From Zygnema cylindricum (lineage: Eukaryota > Streptophyta > Zygnematophyceae > Zygnematales > Zygnemataceae), in assembly GCA_037447655.1 (NCBI GenBank), contig JBBHKE010002119.1:47895-111894 (forward strand): a DNA stretch of 64,000 nt, written 5' to 3'. Under the pieces are notes generated by a model. The model had not been told where the DNA came from and searched no databases. It worked only from the letters and a program-made list of their open reading frames with translations. The position numbers and the translations under genes were made by a program. Of the stretch, positions 1 to 11,640 are shown one piece after another. Position 1 is the stretch's first letter, and each line of letters starts with the position of its first letter.

Positions 1-37
1 TCGCTCTTCTGATCTTTTCCTAGCGGTTATGTGACAG

Positions 38-3000
38 ATACGTAGACGCAGGTACTTTATTGAACAATTACGCACATATATTTGACCTTCTGATTCGGCT
101 TCGACAGGTTAGCTTTTGTTTTCTGCTCTCTCTTTTTGTCTTTCCTGGTATTTCGTAGTCACGAATATGTGGGAGTAGTGTCCTTGTTATAATCTGTGCA
201 CTGGTATAGTTTTGCTGGTTTCTTTTGATGAACAGTTCTAGACAGTCACAATGGTCGCTCATCGTCCCATTGTGCTACATAGTGAATTGTTGGTTTATAG
301 AAGTGTTTTTAATTCTAATTCAGTTTCTAATGACGTGGCTGTTTCTGCACCGTTTAAGAATTAGCGTTAGGAAAAAAACATGTAGTGCTATTAATACGCC
401 TACAGGTTCAAGGCCTAAATATTAGTGGCACCAATAAAGCGCTATTTACTCTAATAATAATACACGGAGGATCTTTTCTACTTCTTCTGATTGGCAAATT
501 CAATTTGGAACTCAAATCCTTTTGCAGGCAGTGAACCACCCTTATCTGGTGGTGCACTCAGCAGCCGGGGGGGGAGGAGAGAGAGCAGAGCCAACCACGA
601 CCGAAGCAGACTATATCTGCTGCATTTGTCGCGACCATGCAGAGGACCCTGTGGTAATTGTTTTCTTCTCCCTCTCCTCCTCCCTCTCCCTCTCCCTCCC
701 CCTCCCCCTCCCCCTCCCCCACTCTCTGTGGAAATCCTAAAAGGGTAAGAGGAAAAGAGGAGCTGCCAAGCGGGGAAGGGAGGTCGAGAGGTCCAAGAGG
801 AAGGGAGGGAGCCAAAAGCGATGGACATGGGGATGGATAAAAGTGACGAGTGCAAGGATGGAGGGGAGAGAGGAAATGTAAACAATGGCAAATCCAATTT
901 CAGCATTGTGTTCTCGTCTCCTTTATCGTGACAGAAGGTCAGCAGACTGGTGATTTGAACATCTGACCTTGAACTTTTTCCTTCTTCTCTCCTTCTTCCT
1001 TTCTTTTCACCTTTCTCTCTCTGTCCCACACCCTCCCTCTCCCCCTCAACCTCCCCTGCTGCCTCCCCTTCTACTTCTCCACCTCTCTGCTTCCCTCTCC
1101 CTTCCTCTCCCCCTCTCCCTGTCTCTCCATGTCTCTCCCTCTCTCCCTCCCTCTCTCCCTCCCTTTCTCTCTCCTTGTTCCGTTTTACCAGGTGGCAGCA
1201 TGCAAACATGCCTTCTGTCGGACCTGCTGTGAGGACTATTTGGCAGGGCTTGAAGAGGGGGAGGAGGGAAGCTCCTCTTTAACTGAGAGAAAGTCAACTT
1301 CATGTCCTCACTGTCAGGAGCCACTGACACTCGATCTAAATGGAGGAACAAGCATTTATGGGAAAGGGGATAAAGGGGGGAAAGGTGGAGGAGGAGGGAA
1401 GGGAGGGAGGAGGCGAAGCATTCTAGAAAGAATAGATTTGGATCAATTTCAAAGTAGCACCAAAATCGAGGCTTTGGTGAGTTTTTTTTAAACAAATGGG
1501 TTTTGTTTTGTTTCTACTCTCTAAGCTGGGTGGAAGAAGAGAAAATCGAATGGTGAATTTAGTTTTTGAAGCAGACGGTGAATTTTTCAATCGACTGGTC
1601 TCCTGGTGACACTTGTTGAATTGGCACGAGGTTGCCGTTCAACATCGGGGTAGAATGTGGTCCGTCCACACTAAAAATGCACCCAAATAAATGTGTATGG
1701 ACCCGTCCACACTAAAAATGCACTCAAATAAATGTGTATGGACCAGCCAGGCCCGGTATCGGGCTGGTGGCGCAGGGGTTAGCGCATTCACAGCTAAAGT
1801 CAAGGTCCCAGGTTTGAGCCCTGGCTGGCTCAAATTTTCCCAAGTGTGGGACATACCGAATCCCAGATTCTGCGGAAATGCAACAAAACTCATTTCTTAA
1901 CCAGCATTTTTCTTTTTCTTCACGTAGTAGTATGTTTATAAGCCATATGGTAAAATGCTGGTTATAAGTAGTTTTTCAGATTTTTTTTTTTTTTTTTTTG
2001 AAACGTTGATTTTTCTGTTATTGCTATAAATGGGTCTGTCATGCTTTCTCCAATAAACGGCTTTCTCCAATAAAAGGGAAAACAGTGAAAATGTGTAACT
2101 CAAAAAAAGGTGAAACGGAAAAAGTAAAGATAACAGACAAAAAGAAACAGACAGAAAGCGGGGGGACAAAAAACGGACATAGACTTAGGCAGAAGGAAAC
2201 AGTTACACACAAGTAGACAAATAATGTACCTTGTGAACTTGACGCTTTGTTCAAAATAGACCTTTAGGCTTTCTAATCCTAGTCCTCAGTATGGTTTGTA
2301 CCGTCGAAAATTCTCCTTTCCTGACAGTTCATACCAGTTATGAAGCTGCACTTAAACAGATTCTGTATAAAAATTCAATTGGATTATCAAGACCTCACGT
2401 TCTCGCTTTTTACCAGTCCCCCGCTTCTTTTTTTTGTAGCTTTTTTTGACCATTTTCCTTTTTCAATCTTTTTGTTTTCACATAGCTGGTTATACCGTCA
2501 ATCACAGAACCTCAAGGAAGGTTTCTAAGTTTTGGATGAAACTCTTTAGATCCTACTTTGTCTATTAAAATGGATGAAAACCTTGAAAATAATCTTTGTT
2601 TAAACCTTTAAACATGAGCATTAAGGCTCTTACATTTGTATCTACAAGAATTAAGAGTGCTATTAGCGTTAATAACACTGTTTCAGTGCCATCTTTCTTA
2701 CCCTCTGACCAAATTAATGTTAAAAATACTAAATTGTCCATTTATAACATTAATTTCGGAAATGGTCAATAATTGTCCATGTTGCTTGGCCCCAAATTAT
2801 ACTTTAGTGACGCTGATATAAACCCCACACTAATACTTCCTTGACGCTAAAAATGATTCACGGTGCAGTAGTGGCCTCTCTTTCCGCTGTATCTTGACAG
2901 GTATCCAAAGTGGCTCAAGTCTGGATAAGGCAAGCCCAGTGTTATCGTTCATTAAATGAGTGAGGTTTTTCTTTGAAGTTCAATGTAATTTCCGCACAAA

Positions 3001-6000
3001 ACCTTGGGGTTGGGAAGCAGAGGGAGGAGTTGCATCTGATGCTGGAAGACGATCCTTCTGCAAAAGCGCTTGTTTTCAGTCAGTTCACATCGATGCTCGA
3101 TCTCATCGCATTCCAGCTCACAAAGGTGAGAGCAAAAGTCGAATGCCTGACAAAAGTCAGGTGTAACACAAGGTCATAGAATGCTCAATACCAATAAATA
3201 AAGTGAGGCAAAGTAGACAAAGTTACGATTAAAGAGATCGAAGGGGGCAAAGAGTGAGTATTAGAAAGTTAACTTAAAAAGGCAACTGAAAAGATAAGCA
3301 TGTGAACCATAGTGGCGTAGGAAAGGAAAGTAGGAGGGGGCAGGGGTGAAATGGAGAGTTGAGTTACGTGTCCTTAAGATTGTTATCATTTGAAGAAGGA
3401 TATTTCTACAGATAAATCAGATTGAGCGTGCTCCAAAAGCTATATGTCCTATGTTCATGATGTGCTTTTCTATGAATGTCTCAATGACCAGGCCTAAATT
3501 GTGCACCGTTTTTTGTTAAGCGCATCATCATAATTTGTCTGGACCATGCTAATTTTTGGGGCGTCATTTTTTTTGTACCTGCTTATTCAATTGTGTGCTC
3601 CACAGTAGTTCAAGCTTCTGATTCATTAATAATCCTTTATAGTGTGTCAAACACTGTGGATCAGATAGTGTTTCGAATCCAAATTGATATTTTTTTGAGG
3701 GGATGTATCCACCCACTGTTCTTCATCATTTATGACAAAGGACTTGCAGCTTAAACGTTTGAGACACATTGAAAAGCTTCATTTAGGTACACAGGTGAAA
3801 AAAACCAGCGGTCCTTTCACGTGAGTCATTGTATCCAACAATTTTTTTTTTATTGTCACGGAAAAAAGGATACAAAAAAAAGTGGCAAAACTAAAATAAA
3901 AAAACTGTACCATGTAGGTTTTCAACCAGCCGTACGGTTTAAAAGAGTGTCCTAGTTCAAAAAGATTGAGTATTCTCAGGTTCGAATCATTGAGTTACAT
4001 TTGTTTTTTTTTTTTCCTCTCTTTTAAAAAAAAAAAAAGGTTTACATATGTTTGTCCGTTACGTTGGCCCCATTTTTTCATCCAAAATGTGGTTTTGTAT
4101 TCAAACTAGTTCTATTTGCAGATTGAACTGAGTATTGCTGCGTTGTACATGTTATTCAGTTTAATGTTCTGGTGATTGTCGAGAAGGCCTGATTCATGTC
4201 GTTGCAATGTCTGGCAATTTAATATTCTGCGTTGTTTCTCAAAAGAATAACACCATTATTCACGGGAAAAATTATTGGCAATCAGGTCTAATTGTTGGCA
4301 TTGGCAGAGATATATGTCAGTAACTTACAATGTTGTGTTAATGATTGTATGTACACTTTTTTTGTGAACAAAAGTCAATTGCAAAATCTCATCTGTGTCA
4401 CAAGTCTGGTGATTGTTAAGACGTCTCATGTCTGCTGGACCAATTGATGTAGGTATCCAGTTGTTGTAAAGCATTTTATTTTTGCCTTTAACTTTTGTTC
4501 TTATCATACTATTGGTTTTTAATTATCACGCAAGCCGCATTGCAGCGTGCTACAGGCATTGTTCAACCTTACGTGACTTGACGTTTTAATGTCTAGAGGT
4601 TTCTCTGCTATCTCAAATGTTTAATGATGTTTCTAGTTGCTTGGCAGTTGTCGTCTGTTAAGTGTTCAGTGCTTTAAGTAACAATCTTCCGAGTGAACAT
4701 GTTCAAGATCTATACTTTCGTGTGGTGGGCACCACTGTCGTCATAACTCAAAAACTTCTTAACCGTCCCATAACAGGTAGGTTATAAATGTGTGCGACTT
4801 GATGGAAGCATGAGCATGGAAGCAAGGGACCGGATGATCGATAACTTCACCAACGATCCAGATTGCAAGGTAGTAGATGGGGCTGTTGGTAATAAGAGTT
4901 TTATTCTATTGAATAGAACAAACAAAGTAGCAACTTGGTCTGGAAAGTTCCTGGTGGTACCATTATGGATCTATTGGGGTGAATGAAAGTAAGGATCCAT
5001 CAAGCAAAATTTAACGGAGTCAATTGAGTTTTTTAAGTCAAATCTCTTCCTGAGCTAAGCAAAAGGGATGTATAGATCTGTAATATATTTGTGTACTATA
5101 TATGCTCGCTCGCATATCATATGTTATTTGCTTAGTTTGATTAATCTTGGCTTATTTGGGTGTTTGCTGGTCCTAACTTTCCATACTTTTGTTGGAAAGT
5201 TCTGAATTTGGATCATCAAACTTTTTTGAGGTGTTTAAAGTCAGTGAGCATGCACAGCAATTTTGAAGTGTTTTGTAATAAAGCGCACTTCCAAGTCAAA
5301 GCAGGCTCGTGAATTTGAATTTCCGTCTGTCAGTTTAAGGGAGTTTTGCATCAGGAACATGGCTCCCACCTGTTACACCTTTGTAAATGTAGGTGTTTCT
5401 TATGAGTCTCAAGGCGGGTGGTGTGGCGCTCAACCTTACTGTTGCTTCACATGTGAGTCTCCATTCCCTTTTGGTAAAATTCAAAAGAGAACTTTAGGAG
5501 ATTTCTAGTTTTTGCTTGTTTTTTTGGATTAAGATATTGGAGGTCTGATTGGATCTGCATCGGCTCTTGAGATTTGCATGTTTGGGATTCAAGGGTGGGT
5601 GAGAGAAAAGGGCAGGAAGAGAGAACAAGAGACGTTTGATATTCGAAGGTGGAAGTTGGAAATTGAACATTCTAGTGTCAACAGAGACTGAGTTCATTGT
5701 CAGTGTTGAGGATTTTAGAAGTATGAACTTTGTATCCTCGATATGTTTTTGACTTATCTTTTCTGTTGTACACTTTTCCTTATCACAACGTCCTTGTAGG
5801 TGTTTTTGATGGATCCATGGTGGAATCCAGCAGTGGAACAGCAAGCCCAAGACCGGATTCATCGCCTCGGGCAGTATAAACCTGTGAGGTATGGGTGTGA
5901 AGTAGATATTACCAGATCTTACCGCAGTTACTTTCCTTTTATCTCATATTATTTTAAAATGGCTTGAAAGGTAATCCCCTTTTCATACTGCTGTGGTTTG

Positions 6001-6811
6001 TGGATTATGTATCGTTTTCTTACTATGTCTATAAAAGGGGTGAAGGCAGGGCGCATGCTTTGTGTCAAAGATTCTACAGCAAAGTTATTTGAAAGTTTGA
6101 AAAGATGCAATCTATCTTCACATTAGACACTATGTTCCAGAGAAACCTCGTCTCTTGAAAAGCTTGTATTTTGTTGGGGATTGTCGCTTCATGAAATCGG
6201 CAGGGTGACGAGGTTCGTGATTGAAAACACGATTGAAGAACGCATATTAAAGCTCCAAGAGAAGAAACAACTTGTATTTGAAGGGTGAGTGTGAGTCTTA
6301 TTTTGCATTTGCTATCTCATATGCTTATAAAGCTTCCAGTTTCTGATTTGAGATGTGTTTGTAGGTTGCGTCCATTTCGAGAATATTATGAATGGAACTT
6401 GTGCTGGCCATTGAAAGCTGCTTTTTGGCATTATTGCCATTGTAATGGTGCGTCTTAAGCTTTTGTTTTGAGTCATAGTTCAAATGTTCGAAAACAATGA
6501 GTTACGCTACATATTGTAACCCCTATACTATGCGCATGCTATATTTTATTTCCGAGTATAATACACGTAGAGTACGGAAAAACCACATCTAGAGTTTCCA
6601 ATTGCTTTCGGGCATTTTAACTATGTTGTAAATGTCATCATGGTGAGGATGTTTGCCGTCACAGCCATTGTCTTCATAAAAATACATCTTTCACATTTGA
6701 AACTAAGAAAGGAACTGGGTTTGTTGTGTGAAAAACAGCACTGTTGGAGGTTCGTCCGATGCAATTGGAAAGCTTACAGAAGGCGACCTTCGATTTCTTT
6801 TTTCCAACTAA
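38..6811 (+). CDS. RAD16: RAD16-like SNF2/RING DNA repair ATPase, 3' nine exons (partial gene)
   Basis: Exons at about 38-107, 528-653, 1192-1476, 3021-3125, 4777-4869, 5393-5452, 5800-5888, 6204-6284 and 6739-6811 (stop TAA). All introns are GT-AG, and frames join without a break to give about 326 C-terminal residues. Seen: a C3HC4 RING finger split across exons 2-3 ([17 protein letters not shown]), then helicase motif IV ([13 protein letters not shown]), V ([12 protein letters not shown]) and VI ([11 protein letters not shown]). The end [20 protein letters not shown] is typical of RAD16. The family acts in global-genome nucleotide excision repair as a DNA-dependent ATPase with ubiquitin-ligase activity. 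A Gly/Lys-rich linker (about 1350-1415) follows the RING. The N-terminal helicase half lies before the window. The exact start of the first exon is uncertain. RAD5/HLTF are relatives, but the C-terminus favours RAD16. Confidence 0.93.
660..1190. repeat. Polypyrimidine-rich intron with CT microsatellites
   Basis: The second intron of the RAD16-like gene is dominated by C/T runs (about 663-722 and 977-1180), with long CCCTCT/CTCCCT repeats and a pyrimidine tract leading to the 3' splice site at 1191. Long reading frames here are low-complexity artefacts of the repeat. Confidence 0.85.
1663..1744. repeat. 41-bp direct duplication in RAD16 intron 3
   Basis: Two near-identical 41-bp units (1663-1703, 1704-1744), each starting cgtccacactaaaaatgcac and ending at tatggacc, with one substitution. 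They lie directly before the tRNA-like sequence and may be part of the same small element. Confidence 0.85.
1757..1840 (+). other. tRNA-like sequence in intron, possible SINE head
   Basis: A box-like TGGCGCAGGGG (1768-1778) and B box-like GGTTTGAGCCC (1811-1821) have tRNA-like spacing. CCAGG/CCTGG can form a perfect 5-bp T-stem around a 7-nt loop (1808-1824), and TTTT follows at 1836. The acceptor stem is not convincing, so this looks like a tRNA-derived SINE or a decayed tRNA copy rather than a working tRNA gene. No target-site duplication was found. Confidence 0.55.
1841..3020. other. Rest of RAD16 intron 3
   Basis: AT-rich intron with a T18 run near 1981. No coding or mobile-element signature is recognised. 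Confidence 0.6.
3126..4776. other. RAD16 intron 4, no recognisable content
   Basis: A 1.65-kb AT-rich intron with several poly-T/poly-A runs (about 3840-3905, 4001-4038). I see no gene, repeat family or RNA in it. Confidence 0.6.
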
Positions 6812-7240
6812 GAATGCCTCTAATAACAGAATTTCTCCACCTTATGGGGCGTGGACAATGGTTGATTACATTGAAGGTATGTGTGTGATGTGAAATGCAC
6901 AGGCTTATAATCATTTCGAGAATGGAACAGAGGCGTTATTGGCCTTTCCATGCCATCAGTGTTTATGAACAGATTCGGGACTCTCCATTTTATCTTTACT
7001 TTGAGTAGACTTGGTTGATGACTGCGTCACATACTCATATTTTTCTTAAGAATTTGTCCTTTTCGCCAAAGGCGCCATATGGGTAGAAAAGGGCATTAGT
7101 TTTGCAATTTTCCAGTGTCCCGTCTCTTTATGAATACACTGTGTTTGGTCAGTGACCATATCAGCTTCTTATCGAAGTCTGCAAAACAAAAAAAAGTAAA
7201 AGCTTTATTCAGACCGCGTAAGAATGTATTTCCTTGTTCA
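6812..7240. other. 3' flank of RAD16-like gene
   Basis: 3' untranslated and flanking sequence after the stop codon. No gene or repeat is recognised. Confidence 0.5.
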
Positions 7241-7400
7241 TGTTCAATTTATTCCGTCTTTCATGTGTTTAGTCTTGTGTGTTTTGTTTATCATGTGTTT
7301 GTCTTTTGTGAATTTTGTCTTTTGTGTGTTTTGCCTTTGGTGTGTTTTGAGTTCGGTGTGTTTCTCTTCGGTGTTTTGTCTTCGGTGTGTTTCAGCAAAC
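7241..7400 (+). repeat. Degenerate GT-rich minisatellite
   Basis: Irregular repeats of about 17-20 bp built on gtgtgttttgtctt and tcggtgtgttt. Reading frames across it are repeat artefacts. Confidence 0.7.
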
Positions 7401-7650
7401 ATAAATAGGGCAACCTTATTGTATTACGGTTTAATAGTGGCCGACTTTATTAAAAAGTGCGATGGTAAACCATCTGAGTCCATAAGAACAAAAGGAAGTA
7501 GCATTGCTAAAACTGAAAAACCACATAACAAGGGAATAAACAAAAGGGAAAATCAAGGCAAAAACTACGAAAATACGAAAGGATGGCAGGGAAGTCGAAA
7601 ACACCCAAAAAAACAAAATCCAACTGTGTAAACAGTAATAGTACGAAAAT

Positions 7651-7990
7651 GTGAATTGGGTACAAAATTAGGGTACGGATACAAAATAAGGGTATTTAAG
7701 TAGGGTACGAAACTCAGGGACATAAATAGGGTATGTAACCTATTAACGAAAGCTAAATGGAGTACGTAAAAGGGTACTTACAAATAAATAGGGTTCATAA
7801 ACAGGGTAAGGAACTGTAGGGCATAAATAGGGTTCGGAAACGGCAATATAGTACGTAAATAGGGTATGAACAGATAAATAGGGTACTGAACTGTGGTACA
7901 AAAACAGGGTACGGAAACATAAATAAGGTACATAAATAGCGTACGGAAAATATAGGGTACATGAAAAGGGTATGGAGTTGCCGTATATGA
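7651..7990 (+). repeat. GGGTAC-type degenerate minisatellite, left arm
   Basis: More than a dozen imperfect copies of motifs such as aatagggtacggaa and agggtacgtaaa, about 15-25 bp apart. Element A is inserted at its right end, and the array resumes at 15519. An inverted version lies at 16385-16800. Confidence 0.8.
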
Positions 7991-8996
7991 TGAAATTTTG
8001 TGTCCTGGAAGCCTCTAGATAGTATTTAACTAACCCACTTCAAGATAGTATTTAACTAACCCACTTCAAGCCACAACCACTGCTGCCCAAGAAGGCAAAC
8101 TGACAATTTGACCGCACCCCTGTGCAGCCTGGACTCCCCTGAGTCCGTAGCAAAAAGAATCACTGAAAACGGCCAACCAACCGATAAGTTATGAGTCTGC
8201 AAAAATGCCAAGTTTATACAAACTCTCAAAGAGAGAGAGGTGCCTCTCTACCAAATTCTCTAAGTCTTAAATCCCTCTCACAACCCCTATCTATTGAAGT
8301 ACGAACCAATCAAATCAATGTAGGGTACAGAAATGTACTATGGCCGATGTACTTTCTGTACGGCCTATGTACGACAACCCCATTGAGTGGACGCGTGTCC
8401 ACTTTTAATTTGTCTTTATGTTCGCCAGAATTCGTGCCACCAAATGTCATCCCTCCGCGTGGCGCCACGTCATGCCACGTCCATAAACGCCAAAGTGACC
8501 ATTCCGCGATCTCGGCAGTGATATACGCCGTCGATTAAATTCGACATTAAATGTCTGCCGTCGAAACAAATGTCCGATTCATTTGTTTTCGTGCGAGATA
8601 ATGTTCGCACGATATAACATTGGTTCTATGTTCTTCTGTTCGTCATCCCGTTAACTGGAATCATGCTTTTAACAGCGTTTATAAAATTATCAAACCTAAT
8701 GTATCCTAACGGACTTCTACGACAGACTGGTTAGAGCTAACGGCTACGCCGCGCTCTGCCGGTCACAGGTTCGAGTCCTGCCGGACTCAACCTTTTATTG
8801 AGAGTGACATAAGTCACTCTTTAGCCTTGCTTAAGCTAGGACAGCCAAGGCTCAGCCACCCTCTCTATCCCTCACTGACTACGCCAAGTATGGTGGGTAG
8901 AGAGAGGAGGTGGAGGCAGGCTGTCCGCCTTTTTCTTTTTCTATTTGAACTAAATTTAGACCTAGAAAATACCATATAAAACTAATAATTTCAACA
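7991..8996 (-). repeat. Element A 3' LTR
   Basis: 1006-bp LTR matching 14515-15518. It holds a 26-bp tandem duplication (units from 8018 and 8044) absent from the other LTR, a run of GTAC motifs (about 8298-8391) and the tRNA-like block. Confidence 0.9.
8711..8796 (+). other. tRNA-like block in LTR (A, 3' LTR)
   Basis: Antisense to the element. D-loop-like ACTGGTTAGAGC, perfect B box GGTTCGAGTCC (8768-8778) in a T-arm-like hairpin with a 7-nt loop, and TTTT at 8793-8796. CGGACT flanks it as a direct repeat (8710-8715, 8782-8787). The acceptor stem does not pair. Confidence 0.6.
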
Positions 8997-9009
8997 ATCC
9001 CCTTATTTT

Positions 9010-10660
9010 CTAGTCCAATTTTAATTTCAATTTTAATCCACACTTTTCTCTGCAATATTTTAACTTGGGAGACGGCACCGGTTTTGTCATCATATCAGCT
9101 ACTAGTGTTGGGTATCGAGGACCACTTGTCGATATTCGATATGTACCGAATTTTAGGTGTCCGATAATCGATGTATCGCCTCGATATATCGATTATCGAA
9201 ATATCGCGATATTTAGCCGATTTATCGCCGATATACCGTATCGGCGATATATCAAGGCATTTAAAAAAAAAAAATGAAAATTTTCACGTCTCCAAAGTCA
9301 CTTGCCTTCGGACAAGGTGACTGTAAAATCTTTGCCGAAAAAAAATACGGTTTTTTCTTGAAAGTCAGCAGAGTGAAGGAGATCTCTGAGGTACATTTGA
9401 CGCGGTACACTTTCGAAGTACACGTACATAATACACAAGTACGGATTTCTATACGAAAATGGTCGGTTATAAAATCTTTGACGATTTTAGAGATTTGATC
9501 GTCAACTTACAAGGAACCACTCAAATCAAAACACGTATGTAAAAACTTGTTTACAAAAGATACACGATGTTAATCGAGGCCTCTATAATACAGAAAGTTT
9601 GCTGTCTGTACTATTACAAAGACCTTCTCATGTAACCATACCCTAAATAAGTAATCATATGAATTACAGAATTTGTACTTTTTTGTCGGTTACATTTTGC
9701 GGCGTCTACCTTTAAGTCACGGAACGAAAATCACGTCGTACAAGGCGTATCCGACAATTTGTTTTTTTCGCTAAAATAACATATTATATTAAAATATAAA
9801 ATATTAGACTATAAAAATACTATATATCGCGATGATTTATGTTGGTCTCGGTACGATATTATGAGGAGTCTGCTCGATCGATATTCGATATATCGAATAT
9901 CGAGATTATCGCGATATGAATTTACCCGATACCCAACACTATCAGCTATCATTTCCTCACCAGATCTATATACAAAATTCACGATTTTATTCTCAACTTT
10001 TTCTCTTACAAAACTTAATCTTATGTACATATGTTTAGCCTTAAAATGATGTTTTGGATTAGCTGCAATTGCAATGGTTGCTTGATTATCACAAAACACT
10101 TCATGCACTCCCTTCTTCATATACCCTAGTTCTTGCAGCAAGGACTTGACCCACATCAACTCTTTCACAGCAAAGTAAGAGGCCATGTTATTAGCCTCCA
10201 TCGTAGACTGAGCAACCACCTTTGTTGCTTACTGCTCCAACAACAAGCACCTTCCCCAACATACAACACATACCAAGAAGTGCATCTTCTCATAGGTGCG
10301 TCCCCATAACTGGTATCACTCCAAGTAGTGATGTCAGTGTGCTCTCCTCCCAAATGCAACCATAACTCTCTGGTTCCGACCAGATATCTCATGACTCTCT
10401 TGGCAGCCTCCCAGTCTATCTTCGTAGGATCATTAAGACTCCTAGTGAGTACTCCAACTGCTGCCGCTATGTCTGGCCTGGTATAGTTCATAAAATAGAT
10501 TAAACTTCCTACAACTTGTCTATAAGGGATAGATTTCATAAACTCTCTCTCCTCTGGACTCATCTGATCATCTAAGATTATCACTCGTCCTTCTACACTC
10601 CCATCACTTACTTTTTTCAAGTCCATAAGAGTGGTACAACTGTTAGCCTTTTTCATCTAG
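9010..10660 (-). pseudogene. Element A RNase H and end of RT, split by hAT insertion
   Basis: Reads leftwards from about 10656. Recognised blocks are VGSLIYFMNYTRPDIAAAVG, a TWSDTSYGDAP block with the first catalytic Asp, AQSTMEANNMAS (usually MEAEYMA, so the second catalytic position is changed from Glu to Asn) and a CDNQATIAIAANPKHH block. Frames shift near 10200. The C-terminal MTKPVPSPK region lies beyond the hAT-like insertion at about 9060-9100. It would have removed the RNA template during reverse transcription; here it is non-functional. Confidence 0.88.
9103..9941. mobile_element. hAT-like non-autonomous DNA transposon (MITE-like)
   Basis: 839-bp insertion with perfect 15-bp terminal inverted repeats (TAGTGTTGGGTATCG) that fit the hAT YARNG end. 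It is flanked by 8-bp target duplications tcagctac/tcagctat (9095-9102, 9942-9949), one mismatch. The subterminal regions are packed with CGATA/TATCG palindromes. The inside is AT-rich with no transposase frame; the 74-residue frame at 9274-9498 shows no recognisable domain. It interrupts the RNase H region of element A, so it is the later arrival. Confidence 0.88.
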
Positions 10661-11640
10661 TATTTTTCAAACATATTACCTATTGGTTATTTCTGAGTAA
10701 GTCTGATAATCCTCTTCCCTCTATCTCTCTCCATTTGGATCCCCAAAATATATATTGCCTCCCATAAATCTTTCATATCAAATCTGCTTCTATGATCTTT
10801 CTTTAACATATCTATTTTTCCAAAGATTTACTCAACATTAGCAGATCATCCACATAAATTGCAATAAAAATGACACCATTCTCATCTTCAAACGTAAAGA
10901 TAGAATGGTCAGAGCTGATCCTGATATATCCCAGACCGGTGAGAAACTCATCTAGTTTCTTATTCCACTGTCGGGGAGTCTGCTTCAATCCATATAAGGA
11001 CTTTATGAGCCTGCAGACTTTGCTCTCTTCTCTTTCTTCCACGAACCTCTCGGGTTGCCTCATGAAAATTTCTTCCTCCAACTCACTATTAAGAAAAGCA
11101 GTCTTACAGTCCATCTGGTGAATTTCCATGTCTTTTGCTGATGTCAAACTGAAGAGAATCCTTACTCATCGGAACCGAACAACTGGAGCAAAGGTCTCTT
11201 CATAATCAATCCCCTTCTTTTGGTTAAACCCTTTCGCAACCAATTGAGCCTTATATCTCTCAATGGTATTATCTGGGTTAAGTTTTGATTTTAATACCCA
11301 TTTACACCCATTAGGTTTTTTGTTTGGAGGACAATCCGCTAATTCCCAAGTATTTGCTTCCATGATAGAGGCCATCTCATCATTTATGGCTCTAATCCAT
11401 CTATCTTTCTACATACTATTCACTGCATCCGAGTTAAACTGAGGCTCATCTGGGTGAGATAGCTTAGTTACCTTATGAGCGAGTTGTTTTTCTTGTATCT
11501 TTCTGGTGCTCTTTCTCCCTCCCTCAAACTCTGAAGTTGGAATGGATGGAAGCCTTGGATTTCTCCTCACTGTCTCATTTGCTCCCATGTCCATAGAAGC
11601 CGATTTTGGTCCCCGGTCTTCTATCTCCTTGAAGTCCATA
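10660..11640 (-). pseudogene. Element A reverse transcriptase
   Basis: Copia RT in pieces: [20 protein letters not shown] (11166-11375), then HQMDCKTAFLNSELEEEIFM and the catalytic YVDD (10845-10856), followed by LLMLSKS. The connecting region around 11147-11166 changes frame, and 11409-11639 holds the basic/acidic linker between integrase and RT. The YVDD site is intact but the reading frame is not. Confidence 0.88.

Noticed and set aside
478-1209. 243-residue minus frame, Glu/Gly/Arg-rich
   Set aside because: It lies over the polypyrimidine intron and RING exons of the RAD16-like gene; low-complexity shadow.
7241-7400. Telomere-like or centromeric satellite
   Set aside because: Repeats are irregular, short and unlike the plant telomere unit.
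8711-8796. Functional tRNA genes in the LTRs
   Set aside because: The acceptor stem does not pair and the anticodon loop lacks U33; kept only as tRNA-like blocks.
9274-9498. Small frame inside the hAT-like element
   Set aside because: 74 residues, no transposase or dimerisation motif, starts in a poly-A run.
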